Positions 1-7,553 of a stretch of DNA of 34,651 nucleotides are shown here, one piece after another. A program made the position numbers and the translations under genes. The stretch comes from UBA8752 sp036159995 (lineage in GTDB: Bacteria > Bacteroidota > Bacteroidia > Flavobacteriales_D > Sanyastnellaceae). Location of the stretch: positions 1 through 34,651 of the forward strand of contig JAYYEI010000041.1 in assembly GCA_036159995.1 (NCBI GenBank). The letters are read 5' to 3'. Numbering within the stretch: the stretch's first letter is position 1; every line of letters starts with the position of its first letter. The notes beneath the pieces are model-generated. The model saw only the letters and a program-made list of their open reading frames with translations. It made no database searches and had not been told where the DNA came from.

Positions 1-780
1 GCGGCCGTGCGGGAGAACCGCGCACTCGATGAGCGGCGGAACATTCCGCTCGAGGAGGCCAAGGCCGCCGGGGCCATGATGCTCTTCGGAGAGAAATACG
101 GGGACACGGTCCGGATGATCGGGTTCGGGTCGAGCGTCGAATTGTGCGGGGGCACCCACGTCGGGGCCACCGGCGAGATTGGCCTGTTCCGCATCACCTC
201 AGAAAGTGCGGTCGCCGCAGGAATCCGACGGATCGAGGCCGAAACCGGCCAACGCGCCGTGGACGGCACCGTGGCCCAGCGCGAGGTGCTCCGCCGCACC
301 ACCGAGGTCCTCAAGGGCCCGTCCGACCTGGTGGCGGCCGTCGAAGACCTGCAAGCCAAGGTGACCTCCCTCCAAAAGGAGGTGGAGGGGCACCGCCGGG
401 AGCAGGCCATGGCCATCAAACGCCAGCTGCTCGCCGACATCGACCGGCCGGGTGGCGACGGCACCCCGGGCATGCTCGTCACGGAGGTTCCGCTTGACGC
501 GGGCGCGATCAAGGACATCGCCTTCCAACTCAAGGCGGAGGCCGCCCCGCTGTACGCGGTGTTCGGCAGCCGGGCCGGAGGCAAGCCGACCATCACATGC
601 CTCATCACCGAGGACCTGGCACAGGAAAAGGAATGGAATGCCGGACAGCTCGTCCGGGAATGGGGGCGCCACATCCAAGGTGGCGGAGGCGGTCAGCCCT
701 TCTTCGCTACGGCGGGCGGCAAGAATGCCGACGGAATCCCGGCCGCACTCGATGCGGCCCGGGCCCTCTTCGAGGGATGA
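1..780 (+). CDS. alaS: Alanine--tRNA ligase, C-terminal part (5' end outside window)
   Basis: This is the 3' end of the gene that charges tRNA-Ala in the cytoplasm. The reading frame is open to the left edge, so the true start and the aminoacylation domain are missing. The part present begins inside the editing (second additional) domain. The CGGTHV motif at about nt 144-161, followed by TGEIG, carries Cys and His residues of the zinc site that clears mischarged Ser/Gly-tRNA. A helical linker follows (about nt 290-420), then the C-terminal DHHA1 domain. Its glycine-rich stretch near nt 681-720 (GGGGGGQPFF, then AGGKN) is the usual AlaRS C-terminal signature, and the protein ends normally at TGA. 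The gene converges on a small leftward membrane-protein gene with a 16-base gap. The identification is firm; only the truncation by the window edge is unusual. Confidence 0.97.
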   Translation, partial: AAVRENRALDERRNIPLEEAKAAGAMMLFGEKYGDTVRMIGFGSSVELCGGTHVGATGEIGLFRITSESAVAAGIRRIEAETGQRAVDGTVAQREVLRRTTEVLKGPSDLVAAVEDLQAKVTSLQKEVEGHRREQAMAIKRQLLADIDRPGGDGTPGMLVTEVPLDAGAIKDIAFQLKAEAAPLYAVFGSRAGGKPTITCLITEDLAQEKEWNAGQLVREWGRHIQGGGGGQPFFATAGGKNADGIPAALDAARALFEG

Positions 781-796
781 TGATTCAGAAAGGGAA

Positions 797-1171
797 TCAG
801 GCGAAGGCCGTCTCGGTCTCCTTGGTGTAGACCGGGCCCTCGTACTCCTCGTTGTAGGCGAGGCCGAGGTTGAGCACGTAGAAGGCATTGAACAGGATCA
901 CGAGGACGTGATCGAGCCAATGGTGCTTGCCGAAGCTCTGCGCGAGCTCCACCATCCACTTGGCGAGGAAATACAGGTTGGCCACCGGCACCAGGAACCA
1001 CAGGGCGTGGGTCTCGGGACGGCCGACGATCCGCATCAGGGCCACGATGTTGAGGCCGGGAATCAGGGCGTGCCAGAAGGGCTGTCCTGCCTTGGCGTAA
1101 AGCCGGGCCGCTCCGCAGGCGGCAATCGCTCCGAGGAAGACGATGAGGACGACGCGTTGATTGATATCCAT
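797..1171 (-). CDS. Small membrane protein resembling the DUF5684-type N-terminal part of Bacteroidota signal peptidase I
   Basis: The product has about 124 residues and is largely hydrophobic. I see a membrane segment at about residues 6-20 (VVLIVFLGAIAACGA). Next comes an amphipathic piece with AGQPFWHALIPGLNIVALM, then a hydrophobic stretch ALWFLVPVANLYFL, and a last one around VLVILFNAFYVLNLGLAY. The pattern 'W-LIPG-N ... RIVGRP ... PV-N' recalls DUF5684 proteins and the extra N-terminal membrane region of Bacteroidota signal peptidase I. There is no peptidase Ser/Lys motif, so no protease function is claimed. The start is uncertain: ATG at 1171 places the first helix at the N-terminus, ATG at 1198 adds nine residues, and a TTG at 1234 would add 21. 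It lies 108 bases downstream of the AAA+ regulator gene, on the same strand. Function unknown. Confidence 0.75.
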   Translation of the reverse strand: MDINQRVVLIVFLGAIAACGAARLYAKAGQPFWHALIPGLNIVALMRIVGRPETHALWFLVPVANLYFLAKWMVELAQSFGKHHWLDHVLVILFNAFYVLNLGLAYNEEYEGPVYTKETETAFA

Positions 1172-1279
1172 GTCGAAGAGGAGTTGCTCTTGCAACATAG
1201 ACGGTGTACTCTGGACATGGTTGCCTCCAACCAACTCCCCATCAACAACTTGACCTTGATGGAAACGGCTCCTGCGGCC

Positions 1280-2446
1280 TCAGCCGGCGGTGACGTGGCG
1301 CTTCACATCGGCCGCGGTCACCTCGTCGCCGCACAGGATGACGAGCCGCTCCACGACGTTGCGCAACTCCCGGATGTTGCCCGTCCACGGCGCCTTGGAC
1401 AAGGCCTTCAACGCCTCCTCCGCAAACCGGGGTGGTTTCACCCCAAGGTCCGCTGCCACGCCCCCGAGGAAATGCTCGACGAGGAGGGGAACGTCCTCAC
1501 TCCGTTCGGCGAGGCTCGGCACATGGATCGGAATGACGTTCAGCCGGTGAAACAGATCCTCCCGGAACCGGCCTTCCCGGATTTCCTCGGCCAAGTCCTT
1601 GTTGGTGGCGGCCAGGACCCGCACGTCGACCTTGATGTTCTTGTCTCCTCCGACCCGCTGGATGACGCGCTCCTGGAGGGCCCGCAACATCTTGGCCTGG
1701 GCGGGCAGGGCCATGTCGCCGATCTCATCCAAGAAGAGGGTGCCCCCCTGGGCCTGCTCGAAGCGGCCCTTGCGCTGCTTGACCGCACTGGTGAAGGCAC
1801 CCTTCTCGTGGCCAAACAGCTCGGATTCGATGAGTTCCCCGGGAATGGCCGCGCAGTTGACCTCCACAAAGGGCGCGGCCTTGCGCTCGCTCTGGGCGTG
1901 GATGCGGCGCGCCACGACCTCCTTTCCCGTGCCGTTCTGGCCCGTGATCATGACCCGGGCGTCAGTGGGGGCCACCTTGGCGATGATCCCGCGGATCTCC
2001 TCCAGCGCCTCACTCCGCCCAATCATCTCATGACCGCCCGCCGTGCCCTTCTGCTGGCGCAGTTTCACGGTCTCCTTCCTTAGGTCCTCCCGGTCCGTGG
2101 CGTGGCGCAAAGCGACGAGCACGCGGTTCAGGTCCAGCGGCTTCTCGATGAAATCATAGGCTCCCGCCTTCAGCGCCTGCACGGCGAGGTCCACGGTGCC
2201 GTGGCCGGTCATGATCACCACCGGCGTTTCCACCCCCTTGAGCGTCAGTGCCTCCACGACCTCGATTCCATCCTTCCCCGGCATCTTCACATCGCAGAAG
2301 ATCACGTCGTGCCTTCCGTCCAGGGCGGCCTTCAGGCCGGCCTCTCCGTCCTCCGCCTCGTCCACGGTGTGCTCCTCGTACTCGAGAATGTCCTTCAGGG
2401 CGTGGCGGATGAGCCGTTCGTCGTCGATGATCAGGATGTGGGCCAT
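1280..2446 (-). CDS. NtrC-family response regulator: receiver plus sigma-54-type AAA+ domain, no HTH
   Basis: This 388-residue protein starts with a receiver domain: D8/D9, phospho-acceptor D52 in IFCDVKMPGKDG, T80 and K102. A linker leads to a sigma-54 activator AAA+ ATPase at about residues 140-375. Walker A is GQNGTGKE (169-176), Walker B is GTLFLDEIGD (235-244), and an arginine-rich sensor region follows. The sigma-54 contact loop, normally GAFTGA, reads GAFTSA (216-221). The protein stops just after the AAA+ lid, at VTAADVKRHVTAG, so it lacks the Fis-type helix-turn-helix of NtrC. I recall similar short homologues in Flavobacteriia. It should act as a phosphorylation-controlled ATPase that opens sigma-54 promoters from solution or through a partner. 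It is the last gene of a block led by grpE-dnaJ, 42 bases after ppx. No partner kinase is adjacent. Confidence 0.9.
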   Translation of the reverse strand: MAHILIIDDERLIRHALKDILEYEEHTVDEAEDGEAGLKAALDGRHDVIFCDVKMPGKDGIEVVEALTLKGVETPVVIMTGHGTVDLAVQALKAGAYDFIEKPLDLNRVLVALRHATDREDLRKETVKLRQQKGTAGGHEMIGRSEALEEIRGIIAKVAPTDARVMITGQNGTGKEVVARRIHAQSERKAAPFVEVNCAAIPGELIESELFGHEKGAFTSAVKQRKGRFEQAQGGTLFLDEIGDMALPAQAKMLRALQERVIQRVGGDKNIKVDVRVLAATNKDLAEEIREGRFREDLFHRLNVIPIHVPSLAERSEDVPLLVEHFLGGVAADLGVKPPRFAEEALKALSKAPWTGNIRELRNVVERLVILCGDEVTAADVKRHVTAG

Positions 2447-2450
2447 GGTG

Positions 2451-2458
2451 CGAAAATG
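2451..2458 (-). promoter_or_regulatory. -7-like box CATTTTCG, 4 bases before the regulator start codon
   Basis: On the minus strand, CATTTTCG is followed by CACC and the ATG at 2446. It differs from TAnnTTCG only in the first base. No TTG is seen about 19 bases upstream. If used, transcription would begin at or next to the A of the start codon. Confidence 0.3.
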
Positions 2459-2488
2459 CGGGAAAATCCGGGCATGGCCCGCTCGGAC

Positions 2489-3478
2489 TCAGCGGTCCGT
2501 CAGCTCACCCCATTCCGAGGACAACCCCGAGGTGGGCAGGACCTCCGCCGCTTCCGACAGCACCCCCTCAGCCAGCGTGTGCCGCGACCGCAGCACCGTC
2601 GTGACCGAGGGCATGCGCTCGAGCAGGTGCTCGATGAGGGCGCAGGCGATGGACATGTAGGGGATGCGGTCGGGATGGAGGTTGGGAATGGTGGCCAGAT
2701 CCGTCTTGCTCGTAGCCCGGAGGGCCCGGCACCGCGACCTCAAGGTCGGATAGGGCAACACATCGGCGATGTTCCGGGGATTCCAGTTGGCCTCGGGCGA
2801 CTCGAGCGCAGCCAGGGTGTTGAAGGCGCCGCTCGTGCCTACGAGCACCCGGGGAGGATGATCGGAGGCCAGGGCCAACAGGGGAGCGAGGGCCTGGTCC
2901 GCAATGCGGGCGAGGGAGTCGAGGTCCTTGGCCTTGAGGGGATCCGAGGGCTTGATCCAATCGGTGAGCCGGGCCACGCCCAGGTCGAGGCTGAAGCGCC
3001 CTTGGATGGCCTGCCGGTCCCAGAGGACGGTTTCGACGCTCCCGCCCCCGATGTCGAGGGTCAAAGCGGTGTCCTCGCCGAGGACGTCCGGACCGACCGT
3101 GTCGGCCACACCGCGCTGGATCCAATCGGCCTCGCGGTCGCCGTCGATGACCTCGATGGCCCACCCCCTCTCGCCGGCCCCCGCCACGAATTCGGCCCCA
3201 TTGGCCGCATCGCGTAGGGCACTGCATCCGATGGCCCGCACGTGCGTCACCCCGAAGTTGAGGGCCGTCTCCCGAAAGGAGGCCAGCACATCGAGTCCCC
3301 GGCGCATGCGGAGCGGCGACAACCGGCCCGTCCGGAAGCTGTCGTGGCCCAGGCGCACGAAGCGCCGCTGACGAAAGACCGGTTTCCACCCCCCGGGCTC
3401 CAACCGGGCGACGTGCAAGGTGAAGGTGTTGGTGCCGCAATCCACCACGGCGAGGCGGTGCCGATGCTCACCGTCCAT
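2489..3478 (-). CDS. Ppx/GppA-family phosphatase (exopolyphosphatase-like)
   Basis: This protein belongs to the ASKHA-fold Ppx/GppA family, which hydrolyses polyphosphate or pppGpp in the cytoplasm. From the chosen ATG at 3478 it has 329 residues. The N-terminal phosphate-1 loop reads VVDCGTNTFTLHVA (family DxGSNS-like). It is followed by GCSALRDAANG, EVIDGDREADWIQRGV and the second phosphate loop LTLDIGGGSVETVL. The length matches the short form of about 300 residues and leaves no room for the C-terminal HD-like domain of long enzymes. The substrate cannot be decided from sequence. An upstream in-frame start at 3538 would add 20 low-complexity residues inside the permease gene and is less likely. 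The chosen start overlaps the end of the ABC permease gene by 11 bases, indicating translational coupling. Confidence 0.88.
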   Translation of the reverse strand: MDGEHRHRLAVVDCGTNTFTLHVARLEPGGWKPVFRQRRFVRLGHDSFRTGRLSPLRMRRGLDVLASFRETALNFGVTHVRAIGCSALRDAANGAEFVAGAGERGWAIEVIDGDREADWIQRGVADTVGPDVLGEDTALTLDIGGGSVETVLWDRQAIQGRFSLDLGVARLTDWIKPSDPLKAKDLDSLARIADQALAPLLALASDHPPRVLVGTSGAFNTLAALESPEANWNPRNIADVLPYPTLRSRCRALRATSKTDLATIPNLHPDRIPYMSIACALIEHLLERMPSVTTVLRSRHTLAEGVLSEAAEVLPTSGLSSEWGELTDR

Positions 3479-4817
3479 GGCCACGCACCCATTGGAGCAA
3501 CAATGCCCAACCCGACGCCGAGTCTCCCGCCAGCACACCGTGCCGGTACGCCCGGCCGGCGACCCACAGCACGAGACGGGCCGTGAGGAACAGCAGAAGG
3601 ACGGAAAGCCCCAGCTCCCAGAACGGGACGCCGACCGCCACCCGGATCAGCATGATCACCGGAGAGGTCAACGGGAACCAACTCAGCCACGAGAAGGCGG
3701 CCATGTCGGGATTCTCCATGGCCTGCAGCCCGAAGAAGTAGGCAAACATCAACGGCATGATCAGGGGAAACACCATGCCCTGCCCCTCCTGTTCGGACTG
3801 CACGGAGGAGCCGACCACCGCATAGAGACTGCCATAGAGCAGGTACCCTCCGACAAAGAAGACCACGGTGCTGATCGCCATGAGGGCCCAATCGATGTCG
3901 AGCAGGACCCGGGTGAATTCGTTTTCCGCCATCACCGTCAGCAGGTCAGCGGGCACCTCGCCCGCTCCCACGGCCCCTCCTCCGGGAACCATCCCGCTGT
4001 CGAAGGCGAATTGGAACACCGTGAAGGCGAGGGTCGTCAACACAGACCAGGCCACGATTTGCGTCAGCGCCACGGCGCCCATGCCGACCACCTTGCCGAG
4101 CAGAAGCTCCTCCGGACGGACGGCCGCGATGAGCACCTCCACCACTCGGTTGGACTTCTCCTCCACCACGCTCCTCAGGATGAGCCCGCCATAGACGGCG
4201 AGGACGAGGAACAAAACGGCACTGAACATGAAGCCCACGAACCCGCGGATTTCCTCTCCTCCCCCCTCGGTGCGGTCGCCGGCGTCGGAGGCCGCCCGGT
4301 CCACCAGGTTGAGGTCAAATTTGAGCCGCTGGTAGGCCTCCCAATCGAGCTCCGTGCTCTCGAGCACACGGGCGTGCTCCATGGCCCGGCTGAGGTCCCT
4401 CTCGATGCGCCGCTTGGCCTGCATTCCCGGCGAGGTCTCATAGACGAGATAACCGGCCTTGTTCTGCAGGACGGATTCATCGAATTCCACCAGCGCGGTG
4501 TACCCTTCCGACTGCCAGACGCTGTCCGCCGGAGCCTCCCGCGTGAACCGGTATTCGAGCAGGTCGCGTTCGGGAAAGCATCCTGGGCACCGGGGCACAA
4601 ATTGGCCGCTGGCCGCATCCAAGCGCGTGATCAGGCCCGGCATGTCCTCGACGAGCACGCGGTTCCGTGTTTCCGTGCCCTCGGTGAGCATGACCGTGAG
4701 GGCAATGAACCCCACCCCGAGGAAGGGCATGAGCAAGGTCGCCAGCAGGAAACTCCGCTTGAAGACCCGCGTCCGCCATTCGCGGCCGATGACCGCTCCG
4801 ATCAAACTGCCCTTCAT
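3468..4817 (-). CDS. ABC-2 type transporter permease (NatB-like)
   Basis: This 449-residue protein is the membrane subunit of an ABC-2 type exporter. The N-terminus (MKGSLIGAVIGREWRTRVFK) is a cytoplasmic segment typical of NatB-like permeases. One membrane helix follows at about residues 20-45, then a large external domain of roughly 130 residues with two cysteines (PRCPGCF). The rest is a cluster of about five helices, including FSAVLFLVLAVYGGLIL, VALTQIVAWSVLTTLAF and MFAYFFGLQAM. The sequence VEEKSNRVVEVLIAAVRPEELLLGK between helices is a hallmark of this family. The ATG overlaps the end of the ATPase gene by 4 bases (ATGA), so both subunits are made together. The substrate is unknown; NatAB relatives export Na+ or drugs, but nothing here fixes that. 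Confidence 0.92.
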   Translation of the reverse strand: MKGSLIGAVIGREWRTRVFKRSFLLATLLMPFLGVGFIALTVMLTEGTETRNRVLVEDMPGLITRLDAASGQFVPRCPGCFPERDLLEYRFTREAPADSVWQSEGYTALVEFDESVLQNKAGYLVYETSPGMQAKRRIERDLSRAMEHARVLESTELDWEAYQRLKFDLNLVDRAASDAGDRTEGGGEEIRGFVGFMFSAVLFLVLAVYGGLILRSVVEEKSNRVVEVLIAAVRPEELLLGKVVGMGAVALTQIVAWSVLTTLAFTVFQFAFDSGMVPGGGAVGAGEVPADLLTVMAENEFTRVLLDIDWALMAISTVVFFVGGYLLYGSLYAVVGSSVQSEQEGQGMVFPLIMPLMFAYFFGLQAMENPDMAAFSWLSWFPLTSPVIMLIRVAVGVPFWELGLSVLLLFLTARLVLWVAGRAYRHGVLAGDSASGWALLLQWVRGHGR

Positions 4818-5761
4818 GATGCCGGCTCGGTTTTGGCGGCCCCGGACTGGACCGCTTGGATGAACAAGGACTCCATGGTGGGCCGCACCTTGACGAATTC
4901 GAGGAGCTCGACCGCCTGACCGAGGGCCTCAAGCACCTGCCCCGGCTGCTCGGGATTCCGGAGCCGGATGGCGGCCCGGCGGGTGCCCTTGGTCACGTCC
5001 GGCTGAATGCCGTCGAGGTGGGCCAGGGTGCCCAGCGCGTTGGTGAAAGCAATGTCATTGCCCCGGAAGACGACTTCCTGCTCGCCCGACCAACCGGACT
5101 CGCGGAGGGCATCCGCCTCGCCGGCAAGGACGATGTTGCCCCGGTCGAGGAGCACCACGCGGTCGCACAGGCGCTCCACGCTGGGCATGTCATGGGTCGA
5201 GAGCAGGATGGTCGTGCCCGATTCGGCCAGTGAGCGCACGACATCGACGATGCGGCGCGCATTGATGGGGTCGAATCCGCTCAGCGGCTCATCCAGAATG
5301 AGCAGTGAGGGCTGATGGACGACAGTGCAGATGAACTGGATCTTCTGGGCCATGCCCTTGGAGATGTCGGAGACTTTCTTGTCCCACCAACCATCGACCT
5401 CGAGCCGCTCGAACCACGCCTTGAGCGCGGTGATGGCCTCGGCCCGGTCCATGCCCTTGAGCCGGGCGAAATAGACGGCCTGCTCCCCCACCTTCATGTC
5501 GCGGTACAACCCCCGCTCCTCGGGGAGGTAACCGATGCGCCGGACCGCTTCGCGGCTCCATGGCGTCCCGTCCAGTTCGATGGTCCCGCCATCGGGCTCG
5601 ACGATGCCCATGATGCTCCGGATGAGCGTGGATTTGCCCGCGCCGTTGGGCCCGAGCAGGCCGAGGATGGCTCCCTTCGGCACGTCGAACCCGACGCCAT
5701 CGAGCACCTGCTGTTCACCGAACGATTTCCGGAGTCCCGAGATGCGGAGGGCGTGGGTCAT
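4814..5761 (-). CDS. ABC transporter ATP-binding protein (NatA-like)
   Basis: This 315-residue ATPase energises the permease encoded next to it. Walker A is GPNGAGKS (37-44). The Q-loop region is around GYLPEERGLY (78-86). The ABC signature is the variant SKGMAQK (134-140) instead of LSGGQ, as in many NatA-type ATPases. Walker B is LLILDEP (153-159), followed by LSGFDP, and the switch histidine is in STHDM (H190). A C-terminal extension of about 90 residues resembles the DUF4162 tail of such ATPases. The start lies 4 bases after the dnaJ stop codon, so the transporter is probably co-transcribed with grpE-dnaJ. That context hints at, but does not prove, a link to envelope or protein-folding stress. 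Confidence 0.94.
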   Translation of the reverse strand: MTHALRISGLRKSFGEQQVLDGVGFDVPKGAILGLLGPNGAGKSTLIRSIMGIVEPDGGTIELDGTPWSREAVRRIGYLPEERGLYRDMKVGEQAVYFARLKGMDRAEAITALKAWFERLEVDGWWDKKVSDISKGMAQKIQFICTVVHQPSLLILDEPLSGFDPINARRIVDVVRSLAESGTTILLSTHDMPSVERLCDRVVLLDRGNIVLAGEADALRESGWSGEQEVVFRGNDIAFTNALGTLAHLDGIQPDVTKGTRRAAIRLRNPEQPGQVLEALGQAVELLEFVKVRPTMESLFIQAVQSGAAKTEPAS

Positions 5762-5765
5762 GGGG

Positions 5766-6872
5766 TCAGCTGAACATGTCCCGCACGCGCTCGAAGAAGC
5801 CCTTCTCGCGCGGGTCGGGGTCCGGTTGGAAATTGGGGGCCTCCCGCCACTTTTCCAAGATGTCCCGCTCTTCCGAGCTCAATTCCTGCGGAGTCCAGAC
5901 GTTGAGGTTGACGAGGAGATCGCCCTTGCCGTAGCTGTCCACGGAGGGCAACCCCTTGCCCTTCAGGCGCAGGATCTTCCCGCTCTGGGTGCCCGGCTCG
6001 ACCCGGATCTTGGCCTTGCCCTGCAGGAGGGGGATCTCGATCTGGGCACCGAGCGTGGCTTCCACGAAGGAGACATAGTGGTCGAGGTGGAGGTTGCGGT
6101 TGTTGCGGGTGAAGAACTCGTGGTCCACCTCGCGGATCTGCACCAGCAGGTCTCCGGCCATGCCCCCGGCAGGGGCAGCGTTGCCCTTGCCGCGGAGGTT
6201 GAGCTGCATGCCGTCCTCCACGCCAGCGGGGATTTCAATCTCCACCACGGTCTCCTCGCGGCGCAGGCCGTGTTCGTCCGCATCCTTTGGCTTGGACTTG
6301 ACACTCCGGCCAAGGCCTCCGCAGGCGGGACAGGTCGACGCCGTCTGCATCTGGCCGAGGATGGTGTTGGTGACCCGGCGGACCTGGCCTGTGCCACCGC
6401 ATTGGCGGCAGGACTCGTATTCCACGCCCTCGGCTTGGACGAGACGGAACACCTTGACCTTCTTGGTGACGCCCTCCGCAATCTCCTCCAAGGTCAGCTG
6501 GACCTTGATGCGCAGGTTGGACCCCTTCATCCGACGCGGTCCGCCTCCGCCTCCCCCGAAGGCCCCGCCAAAGGCACCACCGAAGATGTCGCCGAACTGG
6601 CTGAAGATGTCGTCCATGTTCATTCCGGCGCCACCACCGGCCGCGCCCCCCATGCCCGCATGACCGAACCGGTCGTACTTGGCCCGCTTCTGCTGGTCGC
6701 TGAGGACCTCATAGGCCTCGGCGGCCTCCTTGAACCGGGACTCGGCCTCGGCGTCATCGGGGTTCTTGTCCGGGTGGTACTTGATGGCCAGCTTCCGGTA
6801 GGCCTTCTTGATGTCGGCCTCGGATGCCCCCCGGTCCACCCCGAGGATCTCGTAGAAATCGCGCTTGGACAT
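5766..6872 (-). CDS. dnaJ: Chaperone DnaJ (Hsp40) with a two-motif zinc region
   Basis: This is the Hsp40 co-chaperone that delivers clients to DnaK and stimulates its ATPase. The N-terminal J domain has HPD at 33-35, with the KKAYRKLA helix before it. A Gly/Phe-rich linker spans about 69-112 (GGAFGGAFGGGGGG). The central cysteine-rich region contains only two CxxCxGxG motifs, CRQCGGTG (155-162) and CPACGGLG (181-188), where E. coli-type DnaJ has four. They are joined by RRVTNTILGQMQTAST. C-terminal substrate-binding domains follow (IPAGVEDGMQL, GKILRLKGKGLPS). At 368 residues the length is close to normal. The retained pair probably corresponds to motifs 2 and 3, forming a single zinc centre; I recall the same arrangement in other Flavobacteriia. 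The start lies 8 bases after the grpE stop. Confidence 0.96.
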   Translation of the reverse strand: MSKRDFYEILGVDRGASEADIKKAYRKLAIKYHPDKNPDDAEAESRFKEAAEAYEVLSDQQKRAKYDRFGHAGMGGAAGGGAGMNMDDIFSQFGDIFGGAFGGAFGGGGGGPRRMKGSNLRIKVQLTLEEIAEGVTKKVKVFRLVQAEGVEYESCRQCGGTGQVRRVTNTILGQMQTASTCPACGGLGRSVKSKPKDADEHGLRREETVVEIEIPAGVEDGMQLNLRGKGNAAPAGGMAGDLLVQIREVDHEFFTRNNRNLHLDHYVSFVEATLGAQIEIPLLQGKAKIRVEPGTQSGKILRLKGKGLPSVDSYGKGDLLVNLNVWTPQELSSEERDILEKWREAPNFQPDPDPREKGFFERVRDMFS

Positions 6873-6880
6873 GCTTCGGG

Positions 6881-7438
6881 TCAGTTGCCGACGACCACCT
6901 TGGCGAACCGGAGGACGCTGTCGTGGAGTTTGTAACCGGGCTCCACCACATCGACCACCTTGCCCTTGAGGTCCTCGGTCGGAGCCGGGATCTGGGTGAT
7001 GGCCTCGTGGAGGTCCGTATCGAATGCAGCCCCCTTGGCCTCCATGCGCTGGAGCCCGCGGGCCTCGAGGATGCCGCGCATCTTCTGCCCGATGAGCTGG
7101 TAGCCTTCCTTAAGTTGGTCTGGCTCCTGCTCCGCGGCAGCGGCGCGCTCGAAATCGTCGAGGACCGGCAGCATTGCCTCGGTCAGGTCGCGGCCCGCGC
7201 TGCGCACGAGATCGGCCCGCTCGCGCATCGTGCGCTTCCGGAAATTGTCGAACTCGGCGTAGAGGCGGAGGTACTTGTCCCGCCAGGCCTCTTCCTCACC
7301 GGCCGCGGCCGCGTCGGCTTCTGGAGCCTCCTGAGTCTCCGCCTTGTCTGCGGATTCCTCGGTCGTGGTCTCCTCTCCGGCGGTGGTGGCACCGGCGTCC
7401 TGCAGGGGCTCTTCCTCGTTCATGGCATGCATCATCAT
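6881..7438 (-). CDS. grpE: Nucleotide exchange factor GrpE
   Basis: GrpE releases ADP from DnaK in the DnaK-DnaJ-GrpE cycle. From ATG 7438 the product has about 185 residues. An acidic, disordered N-terminus (NEEEPLQDAGATTAGEE and onward) leads into the long dimerising helix around WRDKYLRLYAEFDNFRKRT, the family signature. The beta-domain includes PVLDDFERAA and a C-terminal end near VDVVEPGYKLHDSVLRFAKV. Three ATGs lie close together (7438, 7432 and 7423), and an upstream in-frame start at 7498 is also possible. I chose 7438 because a -7-like CAAATTCG ends 7 bases before it. It is the first gene of a six-gene leftward block: grpE, dnaJ, ABC ATPase, permease, ppx, AAA+ regulator. Confidence 0.95.
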   Translation of the reverse strand: MMMHAMNEEEPLQDAGATTAGEETTTEESADKAETQEAPEADAAAAGEEEAWRDKYLRLYAEFDNFRKRTMRERADLVRSAGRDLTEAMLPVLDDFERAAAAEQEPDQLKEGYQLIGQKMRGILEARGLQRMEAKGAAFDTDLHEAITQIPAPTEDLKGKVVDVVEPGYKLHDSVLRFAKVVVGN

Positions 7439-7445
7439 GGGATGG

Positions 7446-7453
7446 CGAATTTG
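7446..7453 (-). promoter_or_regulatory. Possible -7 box CAAATTCG upstream of grpE
   Basis: On the minus strand CAAATTCG ends 7 bases before ATG 7438. It is one mismatch from TAnnTTCG. It is a weak candidate for the promoter of the grpE-dnaJ block, and no clear TTG -33 element is visible. Confidence 0.25.
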
Positions 7454-7500
7454 GCACGCGGTGTCCAATCGCCGTGCCATGGGGTCCACGGCCGACAACG

Positions 7501-7549
7501 TGACAGGCCGGGCGACCCGCTGTCAGGCCTGCCCGGTCGACATGACAGG
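7501..7549. repeat. Three TGWCAGG repeats about two helical turns apart, with an internal inverted repeat
   Basis: TGACAGG (7501-7507), TGTCAGG (7521-7527) and TGACAGG (7543-7549) start 20 and 22 bases apart. Between them CCGGGC (7508-7513) can pair with GCCCGG (7531-7536). The stretch lies between the stop of the thioredoxin gene and grpE. It could be an operator for the chaperone operon, or the hairpin could form part of a terminator for the thioredoxin gene. There is no T-run. Confidence 0.35.
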
Positions 7550-7553
7550 AAAT

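Noticed and set aside
452..2083. Long open frame on the plus strand across the alaS end and the regulator gene
   Set aside because: It is opposite or out of frame to two well-recognised genes, its translation has no family pattern, and such long shadow frames are common at this GC content.
2102..4919. Long plus-strand open frames (2102-3217, 3420-4919) opposite ppx and the ABC genes
   Set aside because: They are antisense to conserved genes with clear motifs; the translations are rich in His, Arg, Gly and Pro, without domains.
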